64,000 nt of DNA from Chryseobacterium nakagawai (GCF_900637665.1 NZ_LR134386.1:1232501-1296500), one strand, 5' to 3'. Counted from the first letter of the stretch, positions 51,162-60,029 are shown. Made by a program: numbers and translations. Notes: generated by a model not told the origin, from the letters alone.

Positions 51162-52436
51162 TCAGTGTTTAAACCTTTCAAAAGCAGCTCTTTCAAGCAT
51201 TTCTCTATCATCAGGATGGGCAATGCTAATCAGCTCCTGCGCTCTCTGGCGAAGGTTTTTCCCATACAGATAAGCGGTGCCATATTCTGTAACAACGTAA
51301 TGGATGTGACCTCTTGTGGTGACTACACCTGCCCCTTGTTTCAGAAAAGGAACAATCCTTGAAATTCCTTTTTTTGTTCTTGCAGTGATGGCAATGATAG
51401 GTTTTCCATCTTCGCTTAAGGCAGCACCACGCATAAAGTCCATTTGACCACCAATACCACTATATTGCAATGTTCCGATAGAGTCTGCGCATACCTGTCC
51501 GGTAAGGTCAATTTCAATGGCAGAGTTGATGGCTACCAGTTTTTTATTCTTCATGATATTGATCGGGAAGTTGACCTCACTCACATCTCTGAAAGCAAAA
51601 ACAGTGTTGTCATCCACATAATCATACAATTTTCTGGTTCCAAAACAGAAGCTGGTAATGGTTTTATTGTCGTTGTAGCCTTTATATTTATTATTGATTA
51701 CATCGTTCTGAATAAGGTCTATCACACCATCACTTAACATTTCGGTATGAATACCAAGATCCTTATGGCTATGCAAACATTGTAAAACAGCATCAGGAAT
51801 AGTTCCTATACCCATTTGTAGGGTGGAACGGTCTTCAATAAGTTCCGCTACATTTTTCCCTACCAGCATTTCTTCAGGACCAACTTTTGAACTATAATCC
51901 ACGGTGTGAAGTTCTTCTTCATGCCAAACGAGTTTATGGATTCTGCTGATGTGAATCATTCCGTCTCCATGAGTTCTGGGCATTCTTGGATTAACCAATG
52001 CAACAATAATTTTCGCAGTATCTACAGCAGCTCTTGCAATGTCTACAGATGTTCCCAATGTACAGAAACCATGCCTGTCTGGTGGCGAAACGGTTACCAA
52101 AGCCACATCCAGCGGGAGTATATTCTTTCTGAATAAAATGGGAATTTCACTTAAAAATACAGGAACAAAGTCTCCTCTGTCTGAATTTACAGCATCACGA
52201 ACCGGCGTAGATACGAATAAGGAATTGACAAAGAATTTGTCTTTATACTCAGGTTTTGCAATTTCTATATTTCCTTGTTGGGTAATAGAAACCATTTCTA
52301 CCTTGTCTAACCTGTGAGCTTGTCTTGCCAGTTCATCAATCAGATAATTGGGAGTACATGCGCTGCCGTGGAAAAATACACGGTTACCGCTTTTTATCGT
52401 ATATATCGCTTCTTCTGCGCTGATGTAATTATTCAT
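51162..52436 (-). CDS. class I CoA-transferase (4-hydroxybutyrate/acetate CoA-transferase-like)
   Basis: The 424-residue protein has VFFHGSACTPNYLIDELA, LVTVSPPDRHGFCTLGTSVD and the catalytic-Glu segment GIHTEMLSDGVID, as in AbfT/Cat2-type enzymes, then GIGGQMDFMRGAALSEDGKP. It exchanges CoA between acyl-CoA and a carboxylate. It is followed 220 bases later by a second CoA-transferase, so the two may work in one step of acid activation. The product of the pathway here could be acetoacetate or acetate. Confidence 0.88.
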   Translation of the reverse strand: MNNYISAEEAIYTIKSGNRVFFHGSACTPNYLIDELARQAHRLDKVEMVSITQQGNIEIAKPEYKDKFFVNSLFVSTPVRDAVNSDRGDFVPVFLSEIPILFRKNILPLDVALVTVSPPDRHGFCTLGTSVDIARAAVDTAKIIVALVNPRMPRTHGDGMIHISRIHKLVWHEEELHTVDYSSKVGPEEMLVGKNVAELIEDRSTLQMGIGTIPDAVLQCLHSHKDLGIHTEMLSDGVIDLIQNDVINNKYKGYNDNKTITSFCFGTRKLYDYVDDNTVFAFRDVSEVNFPINIMKNKKLVAINSAIEIDLTGQVCADSIGTLQYSGIGGQMDFMRGAALSEDGKPIIAITARTKKGISRIVPFLKQGAGVVTTRGHIHYVVTEYGTAYLYGKNLRQRAQELISIAHPDDREMLERAAFERFKH

Positions 52437-52499
52437 ATTTTATCTTTTTTATTATAAAATTCCTGACTAATTTCTATTTCATAAATGCCTAACCTCTCT

Positions 52500-52507
52500 C
52501 AAAGATA
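52500..52507 (-). promoter_or_regulatory. promoter -7 element of the first CoA-transferase
   Basis: Minus strand TATCTTTG, 63 bases before the start codon at 52436. Confidence 0.4.
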
Positions 52508-52597
52508 ATCTTTATATCCCTATTTATTTCAAATCTTGTAAAGGAGATTAAAAGACTTTTATCATATTAATGAATCTTATAAATTTAATAAAAAATA

Positions 52598-52628
52598 AAG
52601 GACCAAATGAATAACATCTGGTCCTTTT
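52598..52628 (-). terminator. terminator of the 503-aa CoA-transferase
   Basis: AAAGGACCA and TGGTCCTTT around a 12-base loop; minus-strand tail ATTTTTTATT. About 28 bases past the stop at 52656. Confidence 0.75.
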
Positions 52629-52655
52629 ATAAGGTTCAATTGAAATATAAAATTC

Positions 52656-54167
52656 TTAATTGGAAACTTCGGCTGCTATAGTCTGCTTCATACTTCCGGT
52701 TTCTGAGAAACGTAAATGCCAGCTGAAGGCTTCTTCCAGAAGATGAGGCGTGTGTCCTCCACGTTCACAAGCTCTGTCAAAATAAGATTGAAGTTCTTCT
52801 CTGTAATCAGGATGAACACAGTTGTCAATAATTTTCTGAGCTCTTTCTCTTGGGGCTAATCCTCTTAAATCAGCCAGTCCTACATCAGTAACCAGAATGT
52901 CAACATCATGTTCTGTATGGTCTGTGTGAGAAACCATTGGAAGCACGTGGGAAATATTGTTGCCTTTGGATGCTGCCTGAGTTACAAAAATACTTAAGTA
53001 AGCATTTCTTGCAAAGTCTCCGGAACCTCCGATTCCATTCATGATTTTTGTGCCGCCAATATGGGTAGAGTTTACATTTCCGTAGATGTCAAACTCAATA
53101 GCAGTGTTGATGGCAATTACTCCTAATCTTCTGATCAATCCCGGAGTATTGGAAATATTTTGAGGTCTTAAAACAAACTTATCTTTATATTTTGAAAGGT
53201 TTCCTAAAACTCTTTCATAACATTCTTTAGAAACCGTAATAGATGATGCAGAGGCAAAACTTAATTTACCAGAATCTATCAGGTCAAAGGTGCTGTCCTG
53301 AAGCACTTCGGAAAACATGGTTAAGTCATAAAAATTACTATCCTTAAATCCTGTAAGTACAGCATTAGCTACTTTTCCGATGCCTGCCTGAAGTGGAAGC
53401 AATCTGTCTGTAAGACGTCCTAACTGTACTTCATTTTCAAAGAATCCAAGAAGGTGCTTGGCAATGGCTGTTGTTTTCTCATCCGGTTCTGCAATATCTG
53501 CAGGACTGTCTTTAAGATTGGTAAAAACAATGGCTTCAATTTTATTAGGATCTACAGGAATGCTTTTTCTTCCGATTTTATTCCATGGAGCTACGATAGG
53601 AATTACATTTCTGTAAGGATAATCTTCAGCCTGGTAAATATCGTGGATTCCATATACTTCTTCCGGAACTTCCGTATTGATTTCAATAATCACTTTTTTC
53701 GCTAAAGCAGCAAAGGTCACTGAATTTCCTACTGAAGTGGTAGGGACAATACTTCCGTCTCTTTCGATATAAGCTGCTTCTATAACAGCTACATCAATGC
53801 TTTGAAGATTTTTGGTGTGTAGAAGTTCGGCACTCTCACTTAAATGCTGATCGATGAAAAGAATTTCACCTTTATTGATTTTATTTCTTAAAGTAGGGTC
53901 TACCTGGAAGGGCATTCTTTTTTTTAAGACATTGGCTTCTGCCAGTTTTCCGTCTGTGCCGTGTCCCAATGAAGCTCCGGTCATTAAAGTGACTTTAAGA
54001 TCTTCTGTTTTTCCTCTTTCCGCCAGTGCTGGCAAAATGGCTTTGCTGTCACCTGCTTTTGTAAAGCCGCTGGACCCTATGGTCATACCGTCTTTAATCA
54101 TTTTTACAGCATTTTCAGCCGTAGTTACCTTTTCGTGTAGACTTTCTAATCTGATTCTTTCTAACAT
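52656..54167 (-). CDS. class I CoA-transferase/acetyl-CoA hydrolase (Ach1/Cat1 type)
   Basis: The 503-residue protein has TIGSSGFTKAGDSKAILPAL, GASLGHGTDGKLAE and the catalytic-Glu motif MFSEVLQDSTFDLID, with KIMNGIGGSGDFARNAYLS near the end. It resembles succinyl-CoA:acetate CoA-transferase. It starts a leftward unit from 54167 with a -7 element right beside the hmgA terminator. In the context of acetoacetate release it could be the activating CoA-transferase, but the acid specificity is not visible. Confidence 0.88.
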   Translation of the reverse strand: MLERIRLESLHEKVTTAENAVKMIKDGMTIGSSGFTKAGDSKAILPALAERGKTEDLKVTLMTGASLGHGTDGKLAEANVLKKRMPFQVDPTLRNKINKGEILFIDQHLSESAELLHTKNLQSIDVAVIEAAYIERDGSIVPTTSVGNSVTFAALAKKVIIEINTEVPEEVYGIHDIYQAEDYPYRNVIPIVAPWNKIGRKSIPVDPNKIEAIVFTNLKDSPADIAEPDEKTTAIAKHLLGFFENEVQLGRLTDRLLPLQAGIGKVANAVLTGFKDSNFYDLTMFSEVLQDSTFDLIDSGKLSFASASSITVSKECYERVLGNLSKYKDKFVLRPQNISNTPGLIRRLGVIAINTAIEFDIYGNVNSTHIGGTKIMNGIGGSGDFARNAYLSIFVTQAASKGNNISHVLPMVSHTDHTEHDVDILVTDVGLADLRGLAPRERAQKIIDNCVHPDYREELQSYFDRACERGGHTPHLLEEAFSWHLRFSETGSMKQTIAAEVSN

Positions 54168-54248
54168 GTAATATTGATTTTTATTAAACCACCATTACTT
54201 AGGATGCGATATGAAAAATAATGATGGTCATATGTGAACCATACCTTA

Positions 54249-54256
54249 CAAATTTA
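54249..54256 (-). promoter_or_regulatory. promoter -7 element of the 503-aa CoA-transferase
   Basis: Minus strand TAAATTTG, placed 4 bases from the end of the hmgA terminator stem at 54261-54297, so terminator tail and promoter abut. Confidence 0.55.
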
Positions 54257-54260
54257 CGAA

Positions 54261-54297
54261 AAAAGCTGCTTTAAATAAAGGATTTAAAGCAGCTTTT
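54261..54297 (-). terminator. hmgA terminator
   Basis: AAAAGCTGCTTTAAAT and ATTTAAAGCAGCTTTT, a perfect 16-bp stem with a 5-base loop; the minus-strand tail TTTCGTAAATTTG is part of the next promoter. Confidence 0.8.
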
Positions 54298-54349
54298 ATA
54301 TGTATTCAGTAATAGTTTTTCTTAATATGAGAAAAGAGCTTCTACTGTT

Positions 54350-55501
54350 TTATTCCAACCATGAAGTTTTGTAAGACGGATCTTCCACTTTTAAAGCTTC
54401 TTCCGTAATTTTTAATGGGCGGAAAGGGTCTACCATTACCGCGTATTCCTCCGTAAATTTTTTCCCGATACTTCTTTCCATAGCTCCCGGGTGAGGACCA
54501 TGAACGATTCCTCCCGGATGAAGGGTGAAGTCCATTAAATCAATATGATTACGGCTCATAAAATCACCTTCCGTATAGAATAATACCTCATCGGAATCAA
54601 TATTGGAGTGGTTATAAGGTGCAGGAATAGCCATTGGATGGTAATCATACATTCTTGCACAGAAAGAGCATACTACAAAATTATGCGCTTCAAAATTCTG
54701 ATGAACCGGTGGGGGTTGATGAATTCTTCCTGTAATAGGTTCAAAATTTTTGATATTAAACTTATAAGGATAGAAATATCCGTCCCAGCCTACCACATCA
54801 AATGGATGAGTAGCATAAATAAAGTCTGTGATCTGGTTTTCCTTTTTTACTTTAATTAAAAATTCTCCTTTTTCATCTTTAGGTTCATTAAAAGAAGGAG
54901 CAATAATGTCTCTTTCACAAAACGGAGAATGTTCTAAAAGCTGCCCGAATTCATTTCTGTATCTTTTGGGAGTGTAAATAGGAGAGTGGCTTTCCAGTAC
55001 GAAGAATACGGTATTTTCAGACTGTAATTCTACCTGATAAATGGTTCCTCTTGGAATAATAAGATAGTCACCAACACCAAATTCAAGATCTCCCACAAAT
55101 GTTTTCAAAATTCCGGTTCCTTCATGGACGAATAAAAGCTCGTCGCATTCTGCATTTTTGTAGAAATAATCCATCGATTTTCTTGGCTTTGCCAATCCCA
55201 TTTTCAGATCGTTATTCATCAAAAGGATCTTACGGCTGTCCATGAAATCGTCTTCAGGAGTGACATTCATTCCTTTGAACATTCTTGGTGTAATGTTTTT
55301 CTCCACCGCAATTTTTGGAGTTACATCTTTCGGTTCCCCGATTGATTTGATCTGTGTAGGGCGGTGAATATGGTACAATAGAGAAGAGATCCCATGAAAA
55401 CCTTCGGTTCCGAAAAGCTGTTCATAGTAAAATTTATCTTCCGGAGATTTAAAGACGGTATGTCTTTTTTGTGGGATGTTTCCCGATAGATGATATCTCA
55501 T
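54350..55501 (-). CDS. hmgA: homogentisate 1,2-dioxygenase
   Basis: The 383-residue cupin-type oxygenase has DELLFVHEGTGILKTFVGDLE, GDYLIIPRGTIYQVEL, the metal-site stretch GGIVHGPHPGAMERSIG and a C-terminal FTEEYAVMVDPFRPL. It cleaves the ring of homogentisate to maleylacetoacetate. The isomerase (maiA) that should follow is not in this window. Its -7 element and -33-like TTG lie upstream. Confidence 0.93.
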   Translation of the reverse strand: MRYHLSGNIPQKRHTVFKSPEDKFYYEQLFGTEGFHGISSLLYHIHRPTQIKSIGEPKDVTPKIAVEKNITPRMFKGMNVTPEDDFMDSRKILLMNNDLKMGLAKPRKSMDYFYKNAECDELLFVHEGTGILKTFVGDLEFGVGDYLIIPRGTIYQVELQSENTVFFVLESHSPIYTPKRYRNEFGQLLEHSPFCERDIIAPSFNEPKDEKGEFLIKVKKENQITDFIYATHPFDVVGWDGYFYPYKFNIKNFEPITGRIHQPPPVHQNFEAHNFVVCSFCARMYDYHPMAIPAPYNHSNIDSDEVLFYTEGDFMSRNHIDLMDFTLHPGGIVHGPHPGAMERSIGKKFTEEYAVMVDPFRPLKITEEALKVEDPSYKTSWLE

Positions 55502-55523
55502 TTTACTTTCATATGTAGTTTCT

Positions 55524-55531
55524 CAAATTTA
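55524..55531 (-). promoter_or_regulatory. hmgA promoter -7 element
   Basis: Minus strand TAAATTTG, 23 bases before the hmgA start; a TTG is 21 bases further upstream (55553-55555). Confidence 0.6.
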
Positions 55532-55575
55532 ATCATTTTTCATGAATTGGCTCAATCAAATATTTATTGACAAGT

Positions 55576-55605
55576 TTTGTAATTCAAAAATAATTGTTAG
55601 ATTTG
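55576..55605 (+). promoter_or_regulatory. promoter of the TonB receptor/thioredoxin operon
   Basis: TTTG at 55576-55579, 18 bases, TAGATTTG at 55598-55605. The -7 box lies inside a perfect palindrome. Confidence 0.7.
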
Positions 55606-55614
55606 TCTAACAAT
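55593..55614. promoter_or_regulatory. 22-bp operator-like palindrome over the -7 box
   Basis: ATTGTTAGA, TTTG, TCTAACAAT: a perfect 9-4-9 inverted repeat covering the -7 element of the receptor operon. The TTAGA..TCTAA arrangement recalls DtxR-family operators. The regulator is not in the window. Confidence 0.55.
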
Positions 55615-55623
55615 TTTAATTTC

Positions 55624-57693
55624 ATGAAGCGAATATTATTTTCTATTACTTTTTTATCCTCTTATTGTTTTGCCCAGGAGACAGACAGTTTAAATTTAAA
55701 TCAATATAAAAACACAGATTCTGCAAGGGTTTTCAAAAAAGAGATCAAAACAAGTACTATTGAGGATGTAGTGGTAACCGGAACTATAAAACCAATGAGC
55801 AGATCCAAAAGCCCGGTGGCAGTTGAGATCTACAGCCAGAAATTTTTTCAGAAAAATCCTACTCCAAGTATTTTTGAAGCCATCAGTATGGTAAATGGAG
55901 TAAAACCACAGTTGAACTGTTCTGTATGTAATACCGGAGATATTCATATCAATGGGTTGGAAGGACCTTATACCATGATCCTGATTGATGGAATGCCCAT
56001 CGTAAGTTCACTTTCTACGGTATATGGATTGAGTGGAATTCCCAACAGTTTGGTAGACAGAATAGAAGTGGTAAAAGGCCCGGCATCTTCTATTTATGGC
56101 TCTGAAGCAATGGGGGGAGTGATTAATATTATTACTAAAAATGCTTTAACGGCTCCAAAGCTAAGTGTAGATATGATGACCAGTACATGGGCTGAAAATA
56201 ACCTTGACCTTTCTACGAAGTTTAATCTTGGAAAGAATGTAGCTTCATTATTAAGTTTAAATTATTTCAGTTTCAAGGAAAGGATAGATCAGAATAAAGA
56301 CAATTTTACAGATTCTACTTTACAGGACAGAATTTCTATTTTTAACAAATGGAATTTTAAAAGAAAAGATAACCGACAGGCGAGTTTTGCGATGAGATAC
56401 CTCTATGAAGATCGTTTTGGAGGTGAAATGCAGTGGAATAAATCTTTCCGTGGTAGTGATGAAGTGTATGGAGAAAGTATTTATACCAACAGAGCGGAAA
56501 TTTTCGGGTTGTATGAATGGCCGATGAAGGAGCATATCGTGACTCAGTTTTCCTATAATTATCATGACCAGAATTCTTTTTACGGATCCAATCCGTTCAA
56601 TGCTCTTCAGAAAGTAGCTTTTGTACAAACGTATTGGGATAGAAGTTTCGGAAAACATGATATTACAGCCGGGGTAACTTTTAAAAGAACTTTTTATGAT
56701 GATAATACTCCGGGAACTCTGGCATCAGATGGCATAACCAATGCTCCGATGAAGTCCCCGATCTGGGGGGCATTTGTGCAGGACCAATGGGAGATTAATG
56801 ATAAAAATACTTTGTTATTAGGATACCGCTATGATTATGATAAGGTGCATCACTCCATACATTCTCCAAGGTTCGCATGGAAATTCTCACCGAATCCGTA
56901 TCATACATTGAGATTCAACTTCGGAACAGGGTTCAGAGTTGTGAATCTTTTTACAGAGGATCATGCTGCGCTGACCGGTTCCAGAGAAGTGGTAGTGAAA
57001 TCAGATCTGCAGCCTGAAAGATCTGTGAACGGAAATTTGAACTATATCTGGAAAATTCCTGTGGGAACCCGAATGGTGAATCTTGATGCTTCGGCTTTCT
57101 ACACCTATTTCAGTAATAAAATTGTTGGTGATTTCGACTCTGATCCGAATAAGATTATTTATGATAATCTTCATGGATATGGAATTTCCAGAGGAGCTTC
57201 ATTGAATGTGGATTTCAGTTTTTCATTTCCTTTAAGTGTTAATGTAGGAGTAACCTATCTTGATGTCTATCAGAAATATGATGATGAAAATCAAAAAACA
57301 CAGCAACTGCATGCTCCAAAATGGAGTGGAACCTATAACCTGACCTATAAATTTCCTAGTAATCTGACAGTAGATTTCACAGGACAGTTTTATGGGCCTA
57401 TGAGACTTCCGGTTTTGCCTAATGACTTCCGTCCTGAATATTCACCATTTTATTCGTTGGCTAACATTCAGGTTTCAAAGAGCTTTAAATCCGGATTTGA
57501 AGTTTATTGTGGAATTAAAAACTTATTCAACTTTACTCCTAAAGACCCTCTGATGAGGCCTTTTGACCCGTTTGATAAATATGTTGATGATCCGGTCAGC
57601 AATCCTAATCATTATACTTTCGATACCGCTTATGGATATGCTCCAATGCAACGTATCAGAGGGTTCCTGGGAGTGAAATATACCCTAAAATGA
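55624..57693 (+). CDS. TonB-dependent outer membrane receptor with CSVC plug motif
   Basis: I start at ATG 55624, which gives the signal peptide MKRILFSITFLSSYCFAQ; the upstream frame would contain the promoter. The 689-residue protein has plug segments VVVTGTIKPMSRSKSPVAVE and GPYTMILIDGMPIVSSLSTV, then a barrel ending GVKYTLK. The plug carries Cys99 and Cys102 in QLNCSVCNTGDIHING, an unusual CxxC in a receptor plug. The next gene encodes a thioredoxin-like protein with the same four residues CSVC. The ligand is unknown; the promoter palindrome points to metal-related control. Confidence 0.92.
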   Translation: MKRILFSITFLSSYCFAQETDSLNLNQYKNTDSARVFKKEIKTSTIEDVVVTGTIKPMSRSKSPVAVEIYSQKFFQKNPTPSIFEAISMVNGVKPQLNCSVCNTGDIHINGLEGPYTMILIDGMPIVSSLSTVYGLSGIPNSLVDRIEVVKGPASSIYGSEAMGGVINIITKNALTAPKLSVDMMTSTWAENNLDLSTKFNLGKNVASLLSLNYFSFKERIDQNKDNFTDSTLQDRISIFNKWNFKRKDNRQASFAMRYLYEDRFGGEMQWNKSFRGSDEVYGESIYTNRAEIFGLYEWPMKEHIVTQFSYNYHDQNSFYGSNPFNALQKVAFVQTYWDRSFGKHDITAGVTFKRTFYDDNTPGTLASDGITNAPMKSPIWGAFVQDQWEINDKNTLLLGYRYDYDKVHHSIHSPRFAWKFSPNPYHTLRFNFGTGFRVVNLFTEDHAALTGSREVVVKSDLQPERSVNGNLNYIWKIPVGTRMVNLDASAFYTYFSNKIVGDFDSDPNKIIYDNLHGYGISRGASLNVDFSFSFPLSVNVGVTYLDVYQKYDDENQKTQQLHAPKWSGTYNLTYKFPSNLTVDFTGQFYGPMRLPVLPNDFRPEYSPFYSLANIQVSKSFKSGFEVYCGIKNLFNFTPKDPLMRPFDPFDKYVDDPVSNPNHYTFDTAYGYAPMQRIRGFLGVKYTLK

Positions 57694-58151
57694 GACCTTT
57701 TATTTTATTTTTAATGTTTGTGCCCTGTCTTTATTTGTCTCAGATGAAGACAGGGACTTTTTCTGAACTTGAACGTTTACAAAAAGATTCTCCAAAGCCT
57801 GTTATAATTCATCTATATACGGATTGGTGTTCAGTCTGTAAAATCGAATATTTTCGTTTCAATAAGGATAAAGAGTTAGTTGAAATGATGAATGATAATT
57901 TTTATCTGATTCATTTTGAGGCTGAAAAAACAAAAGAAAAGATCAATTTTCAAGGACAGGAATTTGAATATTTATCCAATGGTAATTCCGGAATTCATGA
58001 ACTGGCGTTGGCATTGTCAAAAAACAAGGAACAGCCAGTTTATCCGCTGTGGATTTTCCTGGATAAGAATCAGAATTTGGTGTATTATCAGGAAGGATTA
58101 TTGACTCCTGAAAAAATGAAACAGAAATTGAAGGAGATTTCGGCTTTGTAG
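57690..58151 (+). CDS. thioredoxin-like protein, secreted
   Basis: The 153-residue product has a hydrophobic N terminus (FILFLMFVPCLYLSQ) that could be a signal or membrane anchor, and a thioredoxin fold with LYTDWCSVCKIEYFRF, i.e. active-site Cys47 and Cys50 in CSVC, a non-canonical redox pair. WIFLDKNQNLVYYQEG is the usual later strand. Its start overlaps the receptor's stop in ATGA, so the two are co-translated. A periplasmic thiol function linked to the receptor is inferred. Confidence 0.85.
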   Translation: MRPFILFLMFVPCLYLSQMKTGTFSELERLQKDSPKPVIIHLYTDWCSVCKIEYFRFNKDKELVEMMNDNFYLIHFEAEKTKEKINFQGQEFEYLSNGNSGIHELALALSKNKEQPVYPLWIFLDKNQNLVYYQEGLLTPEKMKQKLKEISAL

Positions 58152-58247
58152 TATGTTGAAAATTGTTAAGATATAAATTTCTGAAGCGTTGTACTTAAGG
58201 CGCCAGGGTTTTATCTGCAATAAAATTTGCATGCTGCTTATTTAAAT
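58152..58247. other. intergenic spacer after the receptor operon
   Basis: About 100 bases without a gene. I see no obvious strong terminator for the receptor operon here; the foldback element begins directly after. Confidence 0.35.
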
Positions 58248-58385
58248 GCCACGAATGCACGAATAAAATGACACTTGCACACCTTCATGAATAAGATCCA
58301 TGTGTCTATGTGGTTAATAATTTTTACCCCATAGGCACATAGTTTTTTGAAATATATTAGAATTATTTATTCGTGCATTCGTGGC
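58248..58385. repeat. 138-bp nested foldback element
   Basis: GCCACGAATGCACGAATAAA at 58248-58267 and TTTATTCGTGCATTCGTGGC at 58366-58385 are perfect 20-bp inverted ends. Inside, CATGTGTCTATGTGG (58299) and CCATAGGCACATAG (58329) are a second, imperfect inverted pair. No ORF is inside. The sequence style (CGTGGCA-type ends) is one I associate with repeated intergenic units of flavobacteria, but this is from memory. Confidence 0.7.
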
Positions 58386-58451
58386 AAAATATATTGCCTG
58401 AAATCTTAGATTTTCTTTCACTTTTGCGATTTCCAACAAGAATTACAGCTC

Positions 58452-58483
58452 TCACAGATTAGGCAAATCTTTTTCATCTGTGA
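58452..58483. repeat. short inverted repeat next to the foldback
   Basis: TCACAGAT and ATCTGTGA, 16 bases apart, followed by AGTCTGTGTGATCCGTGGG, another phrase of the same repeat-like style. Confidence 0.45.
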
Positions 58484-58514
58484 AAGTCTGTGTGATCCGT
58501 GGGAAAAATAATCT

Positions 58515-58994
58515 TTAATCAATATTTTCACTCGCATCTATCAGAACAGCCAGTTGTATACAAGGTTCATCAGAACGGTTACTCCATGCATGGTTTGTTC
58601 CTCTTTGTATGACAATATCTCCTGGTTTGATTAGGGTTTCTCCTTCTTCCATCATTAAATAAAGTTCACCGGAAAGGATGATAATATAATCTAATGTTGG
58701 TGTCTGGTGCATCATAGGATGAGGTTCTCCTTTTTTGAATTCGACGCCGAGATCTTTATCAGGAGGGATTACTACATATCGGAAATAGGTTCCGTTTTTG
58801 GGTGTTTGTGGAAATCCGGTATTGGGAATTCTTGTTTCATGATCCAGGTTTGCAGGAGTTGTTTGAGTATTCCAGATATCTGAAATAATGAGTCCAGGGA
58901 AATGTTCTATGGCATTTTCTACCTGTTGATCTTCTGTAATGATGGATTTTCCGTCTTTACTTCCTGTTACGATGCGTCTTGGTATTTTGTTCAT
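58515..58994 (-). CDS. cupin-domain protein
   Basis: The 159-residue protein has a single cupin, with EPHPMMHQTPTLDYIIILSGELYL (metal-site His residues) and IKPGDIVIQRGTNHAWSNRSDEP. N-terminal residues KIPRRIVTGSKDGKSIITED look like a family of small cupins linked to aromatic or quinone metabolism. It is 3 bases downstream of the quinone-oxidoreductase-like gene, so they form a unit divergent from the HxlR regulator. Confidence 0.85.
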   Translation of the reverse strand: MNKIPRRIVTGSKDGKSIITEDQQVENAIEHFPGLIISDIWNTQTTPANLDHETRIPNTGFPQTPKNGTYFRYVVIPPDKDLGVEFKKGEPHPMMHQTPTLDYIIILSGELYLMMEEGETLIKPGDIVIQRGTNHAWSNRSDEPCIQLAVLIDASENID

Positions 58995-58997
58995 CGG

Positions 58998-59990
58998 TTA
59001 CGAGTTTTTCATGATAAGTTTATGACCTTGAGTCTGGTTATTTTTAAGAATGGAGTGTGCCTTTAGAACAGTTTCCAAAGAAAGGGTACCTATTATTTTA
59101 TATTGTGATGGAATGATGGAACCATTTTCAATAAGTTTTGTAATTTCCTCTAAGCTGCTTTTATAATAATCATACTGTTTAACCATGCCGTACGTATAGT
59201 TAGAGATATTCATAATCAAAGTTCCTTTGTTGAAAAGAAGTTCATGAGCTTCCTTGGTGACAAGAGCAGTGACATCTACATAAGTACCGTTGATTTTTAA
59301 TACTTCAGCTGTGACTTCAGCCATATAATTTCCTACCAGATCAATTCCGATATCAAAAGGTTGATGGTGATTAGCCTTTAAAATGTTGTCTATGAGATTT
59401 TCTTCTTTATAATTAACGATTTGATGGCCTTTTACACCCAGGTTCAAAAGCATTTGTCTATTTTCTTCGCTCCCAACCGTTGCAATAAAGTTCTCAATAT
59501 GATGAGCTAATAAAATCTTGAGTAAAAAAGAACCTACTCCTCCGGCAGCACCTGTGATAAGAATCGTTTGTTGCGGCTGTAATTTCAGTCTTTTAAAAAT
59601 TTGGAAGGAAGTCAATCCTGCTGATGGAATAGAAGCTGCCTGTTCGAAGGAAATATTTTTAGGTTTGAGCGAAACAATGGCCTCCGGAACAGAAATGTAT
59701 TCTGCATAAGTCCCATTGCTTCCCATAGAGCCACTGCCACAGAATACTTCATCTCCAATGTTGAATTGAGTAACATCAGCTCCTTTTTCTACAATAATTC
59801 CAGATAATTCCCTTCCTAATATAGGTGAACTGATTAACTTTCTTTCCAATTCATTTTCCAGCATCTGATAATCGATAGGATTGAAGCCACTTGCCTTGAT
59901 CTGAATTAATACTTCATTGTTTTGGGGTTGAGGTTTTTCTGTAAAGCCCTCTTCAAGTTTAAAATCTTTATTTAAAATAACTGCTTTCAT
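58998..59990 (-). CDS. quinone-oxidoreductase-type alcohol dehydrogenase (zinc-less MDR)
   Basis: The 330-residue medium-chain dehydrogenase has the NADPH site TGAAGGVGSFLLKILL, the first-domain motif ELSGIIVEKGADVTQFNIGDEVF and GTYAEYISVPEAIVSLKP. The usual zinc ligands are missing, which places it with quinone/enone reductases. It is divergent from an HxlR regulator with the two promoters back to back, so it is probably the main target. Confidence 0.9.
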   Translation of the reverse strand: MKAVILNKDFKLEEGFTEKPQPQNNEVLIQIKASGFNPIDYQMLENELERKLISSPILGRELSGIIVEKGADVTQFNIGDEVFCGSGSMGSNGTYAEYISVPEAIVSLKPKNISFEQAASIPSAGLTSFQIFKRLKLQPQQTILITGAAGGVGSFLLKILLAHHIENFIATVGSEENRQMLLNLGVKGHQIVNYKEENLIDNILKANHHQPFDIGIDLVGNYMAEVTAEVLKINGTYVDVTALVTKEAHELLFNKGTLIMNISNYTYGMVKQYDYYKSSLEEITKLIENGSIIPSQYKIIGTLSLETVLKAHSILKNNQTQGHKLIMKNS

Positions 59991-60007
59991 ATTGTTAATT
60001 TGATCTA

Positions 60008-60015
60008 CAAATGTA
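60008..60015 (-). promoter_or_regulatory. promoter -7 element of the quinone-oxidoreductase gene
   Basis: Minus strand TACATTTG, 18 bases before the start at 59990. Confidence 0.6.
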
Positions 60016-60029
60016 AAACGGGAATAGTT

